A DNA stretch of 64,000 nt, from the NCBI RefSeq assembly GCF_000698125.1, contig NZ_BAXA01000004.1, positions 62,001 to 126,000 on the forward strand. The letters run 5' to 3'. Of this stretch, positions 18,266-28,347 are shown piece after piece (within the stretch, counting starts at the first letter, position 1; the number at the start of each line of letters is the position of its first letter). The translations under genes and the position numbers were made by a program. This stretch comes from Geomicrobium sp. JCM 19038. GTDB taxonomy: Bacteria > Bacillota > Bacilli > Bacillales > Marinococcaceae. Below the pieces are notes generated by a model. That model did not search any database, had not been told where the DNA came from, and was given only the letters and a program-made list of their open reading frames with translations.

Positions 18266-19946
18266 CTATTTAGGTTCGAATTCTTTCGCTACAGCAGGGG
18301 ATACACCACCAGCTTTTGCAGGTGGACCAATGCTAATCATATCTACGACAACCATTGTAGGACCGGTTTTTGAATGGCGTTTTCTAGCACTTCTCCAAAA
18401 TCATCGGTCGTCTTCACACGAGTTGCATGAAAGCCGATGGACTGTGCAAGTTGAACGAAGTCGGGTGTGTGTAGATCAACGGCAACACGGCGGCCGTATG
18501 TCGCATCTTGAATGTTGCGTAATACGCCATAACCGTGATCATCAAAGAGCACGACGACTAACGGTAGTTTTTCCTCAACAGCGGTGGCCATTTCTCCTAG
18601 ATTCACCATAAAGCCGCCGTCACCAGCAAATACGAGGCACCTTTGGTCTGGTTGTCCAATTTGTGCTCCAATTGCTGTAGGTAAGCTCTGCCCGATTCCA
18701 CCTCCCGTTGCGTGGATGGACGTTCTAGGTTCATAAATCGGGATGAGTCGGTGTCCCCATTGATAAGCTGGGAGTGTAATGTCACGAACAAAGATGGTGT
18801 TCTTTGGCATGACACGGCGCATATGATCGGCAATTTCTCCATATGGACTCATGCTTCGCGTAGCTCACGGTCTACTTGAACTTTGACTGCTGTTACTTCA
18901 GCTAAGAAGCTTGATTTATCGGTGAATGATTCTCCTTCAAATTGCTTTGTAAGGGCATCGAGTATGTCATAAGCGTCGCCGATGAGTGCATGTTGGCAAT
19001 CATAGTTTCGGTTGATGGATAGGGCGTCGGCATTAATCGTAATGTGCTCATCTGGAATAGGGACAGAATAGTTTCCCGTTTCGTTCCAGCGAAAGCGTAC
19101 GCCAATACTGATAAGTAGATCCGCTGACTTCAAAAGATCGATCGTCGGTTTTGTTGCCGCATAATTACCGATGCATTGTGGGTGGTCTTCTGGTATGGCG
19201 CCTTTCCCAGATTCACTCGTAATAACAGCCGCGCCGATTTGCTCTGCGAACTGTGTAAGTAATCGATGTGCAGAAGCTTTCACAACACCTCCGCCGACCC
19301 AAAGCACAGGTCGTTCAGCTAATTGAATTTTAGAAAGAACTTCTGAATCGAGCGTAAATGTTCCCCGATTTAGTTGAGGCTCTTGTTGAATGATGGAGCG
19401 ATTGACGAGTTTTGATTGCATATCAATCGGTATTTGAATTGTTACGGGTCCTGTAGGCTGGGCTTTTGTCTGTTTGATTGCTTCACGAACGACCGTTTGG
19501 ACGTTCGTCGGGTCACTCACTGCAATGGCCGTTTTACATGCGCCATCCATCATCTTTAATTGATCTTTGCATTCATGAATGTACCGTTTAGACGTCCCAA
19601 CAAATGCACTCGCTACATCTCCTGTAAGGTGCAAAAGTGGAGTGCCTGCATTCCAGGCTTCCGTTAAAGCACCAGCCGCGTTGCCAGCACCTGCTCCTGT
19701 ACTCGTAAGAACGACACCAAGCTTTCCGGTAGAACGAGCATACCCGTCAGCCATATTTACGGCACCGCTTTCGCCACGAGCGTTTACAATTTTAATCTTG
19801 TTACTACGAAGTAGCGCATCGTACATCGGCATGTTATGAATACTGACAATTCCGAAAACGCATTCGACTCCTTCGCGTAGTAATTCTTCAACGATTAAAT
19901 CTGCGGCTTTTTCTTCGGTTCTAATCTTCACTTCTGAAGAACTCAT
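18266..19946 (-). CDS. Thiamine diphosphate-dependent enzyme, acetolactate-synthase-like (two frame breaks)
   Basis: About 560 residues after repair, with the three-domain fold of acetolactate synthase/benzoylformate decarboxylase. The N-terminal PYR domain has the activating Glu in NARGESGAVNMADGYAR. The central domain follows, then the PP domain with GGGIGQSLPTAIGAQIG and the TPP-Mg motif GDGGFMVNLGEMATAVEE...DDHGYGVLRN. Frame breaks lie at about 18851 (one base missing between ELREA and MSPYGEI) and about 18363 (one G missing, restoring KPGPTMVVVDMISIGPPAKAGG). A true stop is at 18266-18268. The FGIVSIHN entry motif marks a subfamily distinct from biosynthetic IlvB. It is the first gene of the operon with the M20 deacylase and the binding protein; the reaction is unknown. 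Confidence 0.87.
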
Positions 19947-19964
19947 ACTATACCTCCTAAATAA

Positions 19965-19986
19965 AAATACGTTACCGTATGTATTT
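19965..19986 (-). promoter_or_regulatory. Inverted repeat in the leader of the TPP-enzyme operon
   Basis: AAATAC-GTTACCGTAT-GTATTT has perfect 6-bp outer arms and a nested ATACG-TTAC-CGTAT. It lies directly before the ribosome binding site. Possible repressor operator; no regulator gene is adjacent. Confidence 0.35.
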
Positions 19987-20173
19987 GTCTTGGGAATGAA
20001 ATCTCCTTCTAAATAATAAAAAAATTTACGATATAAATTGTGATGAAGGTAGATAATCTGACAGGAAAAGAAGAGAAAAGCCTTTATAGATAAAGCATTT
20101 CGCTAATCATTAATTGAGTTTAAATTTCGCCAAAAAAGTTGGAGTTAATAAAGAAACTGTTATTACGATTATG

Positions 20174-20204
20174 AAAAAAAGCCCACGATGACGAAATCGT
20201 GAGC
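20174..20204 (-). terminator. Terminator of the nucleoside hydrolase gene
   Basis: On the minus strand GCTCACGAT-TTCGTC-ATCGTGGGC followed by seven T, 8 bp after the stop codon. Confidence 0.9.
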
Positions 20205-20211
20205 GCTTGAT

Positions 20212-21141
20212 TTAGTTGCGTAGGCCAACGTGCTGGATGTAATCGGCAATAAATGCCTTGGCATCGACGTGCTTGGCGACGTGAACGTTTGGTGTGCGTT
20301 GCAATCCGTTTTTATAATCACAGACCGTTTGACCGTCACAAAGTGTGCTGTTCGTTTCCACATCGACGTAATAAGGAAACGTCGTAACGAACGGTTTTCC
20401 GATTGCTACAGCAATGGCGAGTGGGTCGTGCATGGCAATTTCTTTTATACCATTTCGCTCCCAGGAAACGTTGAAATAAATTGCTGTTGCTTCTCGAATA
20501 AACGAATAATAACTCGTTCCTACTAGAGACTCTACGTCTTCTTTTGACATGAGTGCTTGTTCTGTTACATCTAATCCAATCATCGTCAGTCGAACGCCGG
20601 AATGAAGGACTAGCTTGGCAGCTTCTGGATCAACATACATGTTAAATTCAGCAACAGGCGTAACATTGCCATTACCATTGGCTGCGCCGCCCATAAAGAC
20701 GACTTCTTTTAGACGATGAACGATTGAAGGGTCTTTCTTTAAGGCGTGTGCAAAGTTCGTCATCGGTCCTGTAAGAACAAGGGTAATTTCACCAGGATAA
20801 TCATGCGTGATTCGAATGAAATAGTCCCATGCAGTTTCATTCTCAGTGCGGTCTTTAAACGGTGCGTCGTGGAGGGCACCTCCGATGCCGTCATCACCGT
20901 GAACCGCATGTTCAAAAAATGCTTGTCGTACGAGTGGTTGCTTGGCTCCCGCAAAGATCGGAACGTCTAACCCAATTAAATCCAATACTTTATGTGTGTT
21001 GCAAATGGCTTTATGTAGAGAGATGTTGCCGGATACGACGGATACGCCAAGGACATCTACATTTGGTTGATGGGCGAGAAGTAATAGACCGAGGGCGTCA
21101 TCGATACCGGTGTCGACGTCTACGATTATTTTTTTTGTCAT
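20212..21141 (-). CDS. Inosine-uridine preferring nucleoside hydrolase family
   Basis: 310-residue hydrolase that splits nucleosides into ribose and free base. The Ca2+-binding N-terminal motif IIVDVDTGIDDALGLLLL is at residues 4-21. HGDDGIGGAL, TGPMTNFA and the C-terminal MHDPLAIAVAI (third Asp ligand) complete the family set. The internal ATG at 21141 was chosen because AAGGGGACA precedes it and the family begins with this motif; an upstream extension reads through the promoter region. It is divergent from the MFS gene at 21213. Confidence 0.93.
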   Translation of the reverse strand: MTKKIIVDVDTGIDDALGLLLLAHQPNVDVLGVSVVSGNISLHKAICNTHKVLDLIGLDVPIFAGAKQPLVRQAFFEHAVHGDDGIGGALHDAPFKDRTENETAWDYFIRITHDYPGEITLVLTGPMTNFAHALKKDPSIVHRLKEVVFMGGAANGNGNVTPVAEFNMYVDPEAAKLVLHSGVRLTMIGLDVTEQALMSKEDVESLVGTSYYSFIREATAIYFNVSWERNGIKEIAMHDPLAIAVAIGKPFVTTFPYYVDVETNSTLCDGQTVCDYKNGLQRTPNVHVAKHVDAKAFIADYIQHVGLRN

Positions 21142-21212
21142 GATTGTCCCCTTTTCAATAAAGCTGCATGCTACACTTATAGAATAGTTCAAAAAGAAAG
21201 GTAACTCCAGTA

Positions 21213-22413
21213 ATGAATGAAAACCCGACCGGAAAAAAGCGGTATGCATTGGCGTTAATTTTGAGTATGTTGACGGTGCTTGGACCGCTGAATATTGATA
21301 TGTACTTACCTGCTTTCCCCGACATTGCTAATGATTTGTCGACGTCACAAACCCTTGTGCAAGCAAGTTTAACGGCTTGCTTATTAGGACTTGCAATTGG
21401 GCAACTCGTAATTGGTCCGATCAGTGATGCGAAAGGGCGTCGAAAGCCGTTAATGATCTCTGTGTTACTATTTGTGCTTGCCTCATTGCTCTGTGCGGTA
21501 GCTCAAAACATTGAAACCCTTATTGTTGGACGTTTTCTTCAAGGGTTCACAGCTGCAGCAGGGTTAGTCGTCTCGCGGGCCGTTGTGCGAGATGTTTTCG
21601 ATGGAAAAGCGTTAACGAAGTTTTTGCATTACTTATGGTTATTAATGCCGTTGCCCCCATTGTTGCGCCCATTGCAGGTGGTGCACTCCTTGCAATTCCA
21701 GCGTTTGAATGGGATGGAATTTTCTATACGTTGTCATTCCTCGGCTTGATTGTCGTTGGAATTGTTTATTTTAGCTTAAAAGAAACACTACCAGAAACAA
21801 AGCGTTCACCGAGTTCCTTGAAACATATCGTGTCAACTTTTTATGAGTTGTTAAAAGACCGGACATTTATGGGGTTTGCTCTTGCGTTAGGATTTGCACA
21901 TGGTGGAAGCTTTGCGTATGTAGCAGGAACACCGTTTGTCTACCAAGGTATTTACGATGTGAGCCCACAACTGTTTAGCGTATTGTTCGGAATTAATGGG
22001 CTTGCGATGATCATTGGTTCGTTTGTTATTGGGCGGTTTAGTGGCATCATTCGTGAGAGAACGCTGCTGTTTACAGCACTTGTTATCGGTGTGGGTGCTA
22101 CGTTCATTTTGTTATTCATGACGGCTATTGAAGCACCACTCGCTGCCATTGTGATTCCAATCTTTGTCTATATGACGGGAATGGGAATGATTTTGACGAG
22201 CTCATTTACGCTAGCTATTGCAAAACAAGGCCACCGGCAGGGAGTGCAAGCGCCTTGCTGGGTGTATTCCCGCTACTTATTGGAGCCATCGTGGCGCCGC
22301 TTGTTGGATTAAATGAAGGTTCAGCGGTACCGATGGGGCTGATCTTGTTTAGTACTTCGCTCCTCGCATTAGGGGCATATGTAATCTTAGCTAAGACGAA
22401 GAAAAATCAATAG
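21213..22413 (+). CDS. MFS drug-resistance transporter, Bcr/CflA type (two frame breaks)
   Basis: About 400 residues and 12 transmembrane segments after repair; proton-driven efflux pump. N-terminal motif GPLNIDMYLPAFPDIANDL and loop IGPISDAKGRRKPL (MFS motif A) are diagnostic of the Bcr/CflA family. VVSRAVVRDVFDG is the conserved segment after helix 4. Breaks: about 21625, where one T missing from a T-run restores KFFALLMVINAVAPIVAPI, and about 22236, where one G restores GHRAGSASALLGVFPLLIGA. The repaired frame runs to the stop at 22411-22413. Substrate unknown. Confidence 0.9.
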
Positions 22414-22431
22414 AAGTCAGGAGGATTAAAG

Positions 22432-22821
22432 ATGATTAAAAAAATCGAACATGTTGCACTCGTAGTCAATGACTTAGCACATTCCATTGAATTTTATCAT
22501 CGTTGTTTTGGGTTTAACGTACGGCTTAAAGGAGAGAATGAAACACGTGAAATGGCGTTTCTCTATCTAGAAAATGAGCCAGACGTTGAGATTGAATTGA
22601 TTCGGGATAAAGTTGATTTAGGAAATTATGAAACAAAGAGTGTGATCAACCATATTGCATTTACAGTGGAGCGTTTAGATGAGGAAGTAGAGAAGCTGAA
22701 AGAAAAGGGAGTCACATTCCTAACGGATGCACCAAAACCAACGTTAGATGGTGGGAAGATGATTCTTTTTCATGGGCCTGATGAAGAGCTGTTACAACTC
22801 GTCGAGCGTGGTACATCGTAA
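22432..22821 (+). CDS. VOC-family (glyoxalase/dioxygenase superfamily) protein
   Basis: 129 residues with two beta-alpha-beta-beta-beta modules. IEHVALVVNDLAHSIEFYHRCFGF at the start and VINHIAFTVERLDEEVEKLKEKG in the second module supply the metal-binding His residues, with Glu in ELI and LLQLVE. It resembles lactoylglutathione lyase-like proteins; glutathione dependence is doubtful in a Bacillus. AGGAGG precedes the ATG and it sits 18 bp after the MFS gene, so probably co-transcribed. Terminator follows. Confidence 0.87.
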   Translation: MIKKIEHVALVVNDLAHSIEFYHRCFGFNVRLKGENETREMAFLYLENEPDVEIELIRDKVDLGNYETKSVINHIAFTVERLDEEVEKLKEKGVTFLTDAPKPTLDGGKMILFHGPDEELLQLVERGTS

Positions 22822-22825
22822 AAGC

Positions 22826-22857
22826 AAGGTGGAGATCACAGGATCTCTGCCTTTTTT
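22826..22857 (+). terminator. Terminator after the glyoxalase-like gene
   Basis: AAGGTGGAGATC / GGATCTCTGCCTT hairpin with two internal mismatches, followed by six T. Confidence 0.83.
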
Positions 22858-22917
22858 ATTGATCTGAATGACGTTTTCGTACGTGCAAGGCAATTTTATG
22901 AGGGGAAGGTGAGGCAT

Positions 22918-24282
22918 TTGACTCCGAAGAAGAGGCGTTTACTCGTAGGGCTTTTACTATCCACGTCTTTTTGAGTGTACTTAATCAGTTTTTATTAATC
23001 ACCGCTTTCCCACAGATCATGTCTGATTTTCAAATCAACGCAACAGAAGTTCAATGGTTAACGACAATTTTTATGTTATCGATTGCGATTCTTGTTCCGA
23101 TTACAGCGTACTTAATTGATCGTTTTACAGCGAGAGCGTTACTCATGGCTGCTGTGTTGAGTTTTTTAGCCGGAACGTTTGTTGCAGCGATTGCACCGAA
23201 TTTTGAAACGCTACTCGTCGGGAGGGTGTTACAAGGTGCTGGCTCTGGCATGATGATGCCACTCATGCAGACGATTTTGTTACTTGTGTACCCTCGAGAG
23301 CAACGAGGATATGCGATGGGGCTCGTCGGCCTCGTCATTAATGTTGCCCCTGCAATTGGTCCTGTTATTTCAGGTGTGCTGATCGAAGCGTTTACCTGGC
23401 GAGCGGTATTTGTCCTCACGTTGCCTCTTGCAATCTTCCTACTCGTACTTATTTATTTCTTTATGGAAAACGTTACGAAGCAGCGTCCGACGAGCATTGA
23501 TGTATCGTCAATTTTACTTTCAACCTTGCTTTTGGAGGGATTTTGTACGGTGTGAACAGCACGGATGACTCTGCATTGGCTACGGTTTTAATTTGGGTTG
23601 GGTTTTTGGCGCTCATCCTCTTTGTCATCCGTCAATTCAGACTCGAAACCCCTGTGCTTGAGTTGCGTACGTTTCGTTCGCCATTGTTTGCATTGGTCAT
23701 TGTTATTACGACACTTTCCTTTAGTCTGTTGATCGCTGGAGAGACGATCTTGCCAATGTATGTACAAAATGTTCAGTTGTATTCTGCTTTTCATTCAGGA
23801 TTAATTATCTTTCCTGGAGCCATTACGCTCGCTGTTATGTCACTCGTAGCTGGGAAGTGGTTCGATCGTTATGGAGGGCTCCGTCTTGCGTTAATCGGGT
23901 TTGTGTTGTTATGTAGCTCTTCGTTAAGCTACGTATTCGTTTTGTCCCAAGAGACTCCGATCGTTGTAACGGCATTGTTGTTTATGATCTTTATGGCAGG
24001 TATTGCGATGATTAATATGCCGCTTACGACAGCGGCATTAAATGCTCTTCCGAATGAATGGATCTCTCACGGCACAGCGATTACGAATACCGTTCGTCAA
24101 TTCGGTGGCTCGATCGGTCTTATCTTTATTATTTCGTTTATTACAAGAGCTGCTCCAGAAGCGGGTGGTGCGAATCCGATCGCTTTTTTAGAAGGGGTAC
24201 AGGCGGCGTTTTAGCAGCGTTTGTCTTTTCATTAGTTGGCTTGTTGTTAACCTTACTGTTGTTCAAAACGAAGACGAGCTAA
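22918..24282 (+). CDS. MFS multidrug transporter, DHA2 (LmrB/EmrB) type (three frame breaks)
   Basis: About 455 residues after repair, 14 predicted transmembrane segments. It starts with TTG 22918 (MTPKKRRLLVGLLL) after a GAAGGTGAGG ribosome binding site. LNQFLLITAFPQIMSDFQINATEVQWLTTIFML is the DHA2 helix-1/2 signature, VGRVLQGAGSGMMMPL and the motif C GLVGLVINVAPAIGPVISG mark an antiporter. Breaks: about 22968 (T-run), about 23526 (T in ACCTT-GCTTTTGG) and about 24205 (GCGGC); adding one base at each restores the reading frame to the TAA at 24282. Likely drug/proton antiporter. Confidence 0.88.
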
Positions 24283-24375
24283 AAACTACACATAATCTCC
24301 ACATTGGCTCCATTGTTCCTCCATTTAGAATGAGTATACTGTAAGTTGTAAGCACATAGTTTGGGGTGAACGAAC

Positions 24376-24534
24376 GTGTGGAAAAATGTAGGTATGATTA
24401 GTGTATTTCTTTTTGCGGCATTTGCAGGTATGTTGATCGCAAAAGAAAGTATTCAGGTAGAAGATGACGATGAAGCAATCACTTTTGAGGTGCCTCATTT
24501 AGAACATTCAATTGATGACAATGAATCTGTATGA
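24376..24534 (+). CDS. Small single-span membrane protein
   Basis: 52 residues starting at GTG 24376 after a GGGGTGA ribosome binding site. One hydrophobic helix (residues 6-21, VGMISVFLFAAFAGML) is followed by an acidic cytoplasmic or external tail (EDDDEAITFEVPHLEH). No family recognised. It is followed by a strong terminator 20 bp downstream, which supports a real transcription unit. Confidence 0.6.
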   Translation: MWKNVGMISVFLFAAFAGMLIAKESIQVEDDDEAITFEVPHLEHSIDDNESV

Positions 24535-24554
24535 AACTTTACATCGAACAAGGA

Positions 24555-24583
24555 AACAGCTGCCGGTGGCAGCTGTTTTTTTT
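24555..24583. terminator. Terminator between the small membrane protein and methyltransferase genes
   Basis: AACAGCTGCC-GGT-GGCAGCTGTT followed by more T, a perfect 10-bp stem. It sits between convergent genes. Confidence 0.9.
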
Positions 24584-25437
24584 CATGAGCGTGTGCTATC
24601 TACTCGGGCAAGGATTGCAATTGTTGGTGCTTGTCCTGTATAAGTTGAACCTGCAACATCATCAAAACGCTTTTCAACAAGAAATCCAGCGTCAGTCAGT
24701 TCTTGCTCGAGTTGTTCCAAAGTGAAATATTCGTTCCAAATATAGTGAACGACCGTCTCTTCTTCTGTTGCAACAACCGTTTGTTCGAGTGTGATGTTTT
24801 TTGTGTAACGGGTACTTTGAGTTAACGTAAGATGTGGTTCACTCGACCAAAATCCAGACGATGGATGATGTTCCCAAATCATCGCTTCTTCAAATGCACC
24901 GTATTGATGCATTGAAAAGACATCGAGAAATAACTGACCTCCAGAGGTAAGGGTTTGTTTTAAATTGTGTAGTAATGTTTTGCGATTCTCTTTAGAGAGG
25001 GCGCCATAATCACAATAGATTAACGTTGCAAAATCATGAAGCATCTCGGTTGGAGCTGGTTGAAGATAATCGTGCACGTAATAGGTGCTCTGATTGTCAT
25101 GAGCTTTTGCATACGCAATTGAGCGACTAGAAATATCAAGTCCAGTCACGTTATGACCGAGCTTCGCAAAGCGTTCGGTATAAAGACCAGGTCCACATCC
25201 AAAATCGATGATTCGCGGACCGGCCATCGTCGAGATAAATGCAGCGGACTTATCAATAAATCTATGATTGCGAGTAGCGCCTTCAAACGAAGGATCAAGA
25301 TGTGCTTGTAACATGTTTTTAGAGATGTGTTCATTTGTCCAAATCGAGCCTTCAGAAGGTGTGAACGCATTTGGTCGTTTTAATACGTGAGGTGGGATTG
25401 TAAACAAGTTCGGTTCCTCCAGTTTGAATGCATACAT
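24583..25437 (-). CDS. Class I SAM-dependent methyltransferase
   Basis: 284 residues. The SAM-binding motif I is IIDFGCGPGLYTERFAKLGHNVTGLDIS (residues about 94-121); motif II/III is FATLIYCDYGAL and GGQLFLDVFSMHQY. The N-terminal 90 residues (IWTNEHISKNMLQAHLDP) resemble the small-molecule methyltransferase group seen in Bacillus. The substrate cannot be told. Confidence 0.88.
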   Translation of the reverse strand: MYAFKLEEPNLFTIPPHVLKRPNAFTPSEGSIWTNEHISKNMLQAHLDPSFEGATRNHRFIDKSAAFISTMAGPRIIDFGCGPGLYTERFAKLGHNVTGLDISSRSIAYAKAHDNQSTYYVHDYLQPAPTEMLHDFATLIYCDYGALSKENRKTLLHNLKQTLTSGGQLFLDVFSMHQYGAFEEAMIWEHHPSSGFWSSEPHLTLTQSTRYTKNITLEQTVVATEEETVVHYIWNEYFTLEQLEQELTDAGFLVEKRFDDVAGSTYTGQAPTIAILARVDSTRS

Positions 25438-25565
25438 AGACTTGTAGCCAAAGCTATTTAACTTGGGCGAGTGTCTCTAGCATTTTTAAAGTGATCGACC
25501 TTTTCTGTATGTAACGTTATCATGGTAGAATTACGAATAGCAAACGAGAACGAGGAGGGGTTTCA

Positions 25566-26477
25566 TTGTCGACGATTGCAATGATCGGAATCGGTGCAGT
25601 AGGTGCTGTTTACGCAAATCTATTAAACCAAGACGAAGTGACACAACTTTATTGTGTGATGGATGAAAAACGAAAAGAGCGATACGTAAGTGAAGGGATG
25701 AACGTTAACGGCAACGAGATTAACTTGAACTACGTCACACCAAGTGAGGTAAACGAAGGGGTCGATTACGTTATCTTTGCCGTTAAGAATACACAACTTG
25801 ATGCTGCGATGGATCTCGTTGAACCAATTGTCGATGATCGAACGACGTTTCTATCATTGTTAAACGGGATTGATAGTGAACGACAATTATCTAAGCGATT
25901 TGGTGAAGATCGTGTATTGTATGGATTGACGAATGGCATTGATGCAACGAAAAACAATCAGGAAGTTTTTTATACATACCCTGGAACGTTGTATTTCGGT
26001 GAAAAGCAAAATGAACAGATAACCGAACGCGTGCATCAGTTACAAGCAGTTTTCGAGCGGGCGCAAATCCCTTCGTTTGTACCAGTCGATATGGAACGTC
26101 AATTGTGGCATAAATTTATGGTGAACGTCGGAGTAAATGCAGTGACAGCAATCTCTCGTTCGACACACGGTGTCTTACGTGACTCTGAAGAATTATTGAA
26201 TGTGAGTAAGCGAGCCATGAATGAAGTCATTAAGGTTGCAAACGCAAACAACATTGCTCTTACAGAATCTATGATTGATGAGTTCTTTGAAAACGTTTGG
26301 ACGAAAGTAGGGTACAGTGGAAAAACATCAATGCTACAAGATATCGAAGCTAAGAGAAAAAGTGAGAATGATTATTTTGCAAAACGAGTCATTGAGATGG
26401 CGCAAAAACATGGCATTTCAGTACCTGTTAATGAAACGTTGTATGCATTCGTACATCATGAAGAAAAGCGCTTTTAA
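25566..26477 (+). CDS. Ketopantoate reductase family protein (ApbA/PanE)
   Basis: 303 residues. It begins at TTG 25566 after GAGGAGGGG. The NADP-binding Rossmann motif IGIGAVGAVYANLL lies at residues 6-19, followed by VIFAVKNTQLDAAM, the ketopantoate reductase LLNGID segment with Lys/Asn in VFAVKN, and the C-terminal helical domain WHKFMVNVGVNAVTAISRSTHGVL with KTSMLQDIEAKRKSE. This is the 2-dehydropantoate 2-reductase fold; bacilli often have several paralogues so pantothenate synthesis is not assured. Confidence 0.87.
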   Translation: MSTIAMIGIGAVGAVYANLLNQDEVTQLYCVMDEKRKERYVSEGMNVNGNEINLNYVTPSEVNEGVDYVIFAVKNTQLDAAMDLVEPIVDDRTTFLSLLNGIDSERQLSKRFGEDRVLYGLTNGIDATKNNQEVFYTYPGTLYFGEKQNEQITERVHQLQAVFERAQIPSFVPVDMERQLWHKFMVNVGVNAVTAISRSTHGVLRDSEELLNVSKRAMNEVIKVANANNIALTESMIDEFFENVWTKVGYSGKTSMLQDIEAKRKSENDYFAKRVIEMAQKHGISVPVNETLYAFVHHEEKRF

Positions 26478-26651
26478 AATGACGGAATGTCATTAATGTC
26501 AGATTATCACACGGTCTTTTTTGAAAAAATGACTGGACATTTGAAGAAGGAAGCTATAGAAATAGAACTATAAACACATTCGCTTTTATAAAAGAATCGA
26601 CATCTTTAGTGGGAATATTACAAAAAATGTTGTTGAGTTCAGGGGGCCTAC

Positions 26652-28268
26652 ATGAATAACGTAGACATCGTATTAAAAAGCCGTGCAATCTTTACAGGGA
26701 ACGAAGAACAGCCATTTGCGGGCGGTGTGGCGATCTCAGGGAATAAAATTGTCGCTGTTCTAAAGGACGAAACGATTCAAACTTACATAACGGATGAAAC
26801 GACCGTGTATGAATACGGTGATCAACTGATCATGCCAGGGTTCCACGATTTTCATGTTCATTTATTTGCAGGTAGTTTAGCAGAGCAAAGTGTGCTTCTT
26901 CATGCAGCGAAATCAGAAGAAGAGGCCGCGCAAATGGTGAAAGCATTTGCCGATGAGCACCCTGAAGATGAATGGATTTTCGGTTTTCGTTGGTATCATA
27001 TTTATTGGGACCGTCATGAGTTGCCGACAAAAGCGACACTTGACCGACTTATTTCCGATCGACCAGTTTTCTTGTTTAACGATGAGTGCCACGGTGCATG
27101 GTTAAACAGCAAAGCGCTAGACATTTTAGGAATTACTAAAGAAAGTGAAAATCCCCCGTTTGGTGAAATTGTTAAAGATGAATATGGAGAACCGACTGGC
27201 TTTTTGTATGAGACTGCGATGGGTTTCGCTCAACAAGCGTTTGATTCATTGTCAGAAAGTAAAAGAAGGCGGTTGTTGCAGGCTTTTTTAGAAAAGGCTG
27301 CAAGTTATGGGGTTACATCTGTTAGCGATATGCTTCCGTTACCAGGGTTATCGCTTGGGGATCTAGAGATGTACAAAACGTTTGAAGAAGAAGGGACACT
27401 CACGACGCGGATTCACTTTATGTCTGCATTAGATGGAGAATTAACGAAGCCGAAGCAGCTTCGTGACATGTACAAAAGTGACAAGCTAAAGTTTAATGGG
27501 CTCAAGCAGTTTCTTGATGGTGTACCGATTGCGTATACTGCGCTTTTAGTGGAGCCGTATTCAGATAATGAAAAGACCATTGGGGATACATTAATTCCGT
27601 CAGATGTTGTACGAGAATGGGTTGTTGAGGCTGATAAGGAAGGATTTCGAGTGCGCTTGCATGCGTGTGGTGATGGGGCCGTTCGACTCGGTCTAGACTG
27701 TTACGAAGCTGCACAAATTGCAAATGGTGTACGAGATTCAAGGCATACAATTGAGCATATTGAAGTCATCCATGAAACGGATCTATCAAGGGTAGCAAAG
27801 CTCGGGGTTGTCGCTTCTATGCAACCAGAACATTTAGCAGCAGCAGAGCACTTTCAAGATAATGTGTACGTCGATCGTTTAGGGAAAGAAAGAGAACCTT
27901 TGACGTGGCCAATTCGAACGTTGCAAGACCAAGGGGCAGCAATTGCCTTTGGGACGGACTTTCCTGTTGTAGGGCTCGATCCTTGGCTTGAAATTTATCG
28001 AGCGGTTACTCGAAAGCATGACGACAATCTTCCTGAAGATGGTTGGAATGCGAAAGAAAAAATCTCGCTTCGAGATGCTTTGCAACACTATACGAAAGGT
28101 TCTGCACATGCAAGCTTCACTGAAGATCGACTCGGAACGTTAGAAGCAGGCAAGCTTGCTGACGTTATTGTGCTCCAGCAAAACCCCTTCACATCGTCTG
28201 AAAGCGAATTGAAGGAGATAAGAACAGCACTTACGATCATGGACGGACAGGTCATTTATGAAGCGTAA
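26652..28268 (+). CDS. Amidohydrolase family protein, YtcJ-like
   Basis: 538 residues, amidohydrolase_3 family. Metal-binding HxH is in MPGFHDFHVHLFAG (residues about 60-73); HACGDGAVRLGLD and RHTIEHIEVI supply further His ligands, and AFGTDFPVVGLDP the catalytic Asp. The family includes exoenzyme regulatory protein-like hydrolases acting on cyclic amides or formamides. It precedes the polyamine transporter operon by 79 bp, so its product may feed into the same nitrogen-scavenging pathway, but the substrate is unknown. Confidence 0.88.
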   Translation: MNNVDIVLKSRAIFTGNEEQPFAGGVAISGNKIVAVLKDETIQTYITDETTVYEYGDQLIMPGFHDFHVHLFAGSLAEQSVLLHAAKSEEEAAQMVKAFADEHPEDEWIFGFRWYHIYWDRHELPTKATLDRLISDRPVFLFNDECHGAWLNSKALDILGITKESENPPFGEIVKDEYGEPTGFLYETAMGFAQQAFDSLSESKRRRLLQAFLEKAASYGVTSVSDMLPLPGLSLGDLEMYKTFEEEGTLTTRIHFMSALDGELTKPKQLRDMYKSDKLKFNGLKQFLDGVPIAYTALLVEPYSDNEKTIGDTLIPSDVVREWVVEADKEGFRVRLHACGDGAVRLGLDCYEAAQIANGVRDSRHTIEHIEVIHETDLSRVAKLGVVASMQPEHLAAAEHFQDNVYVDRLGKEREPLTWPIRTLQDQGAAIAFGTDFPVVGLDPWLEIYRAVTRKHDDNLPEDGWNAKEKISLRDALQHYTKGSAHASFTEDRLGTLEAGKLADVIVLQQNPFTSSESELKEIRTALTIMDGQVIYEA

Positions 28269-28347
28269 GCAGATTATTCATGAAAATAAGGGGGTGTCCG
28301 TCGTTTTTCTTTGCTAGCTTATTATTCGAAATAAGGGGGTCTTTAAA

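Noticed and set aside
28284-28340. 12-bp direct repeat AAATAAGGGGGT as a regulatory duplication
   Set aside because: The second copy is simply the potD ribosome binding region; the first has no start codon with an open frame after it. Probably chance or a small local duplication without function.
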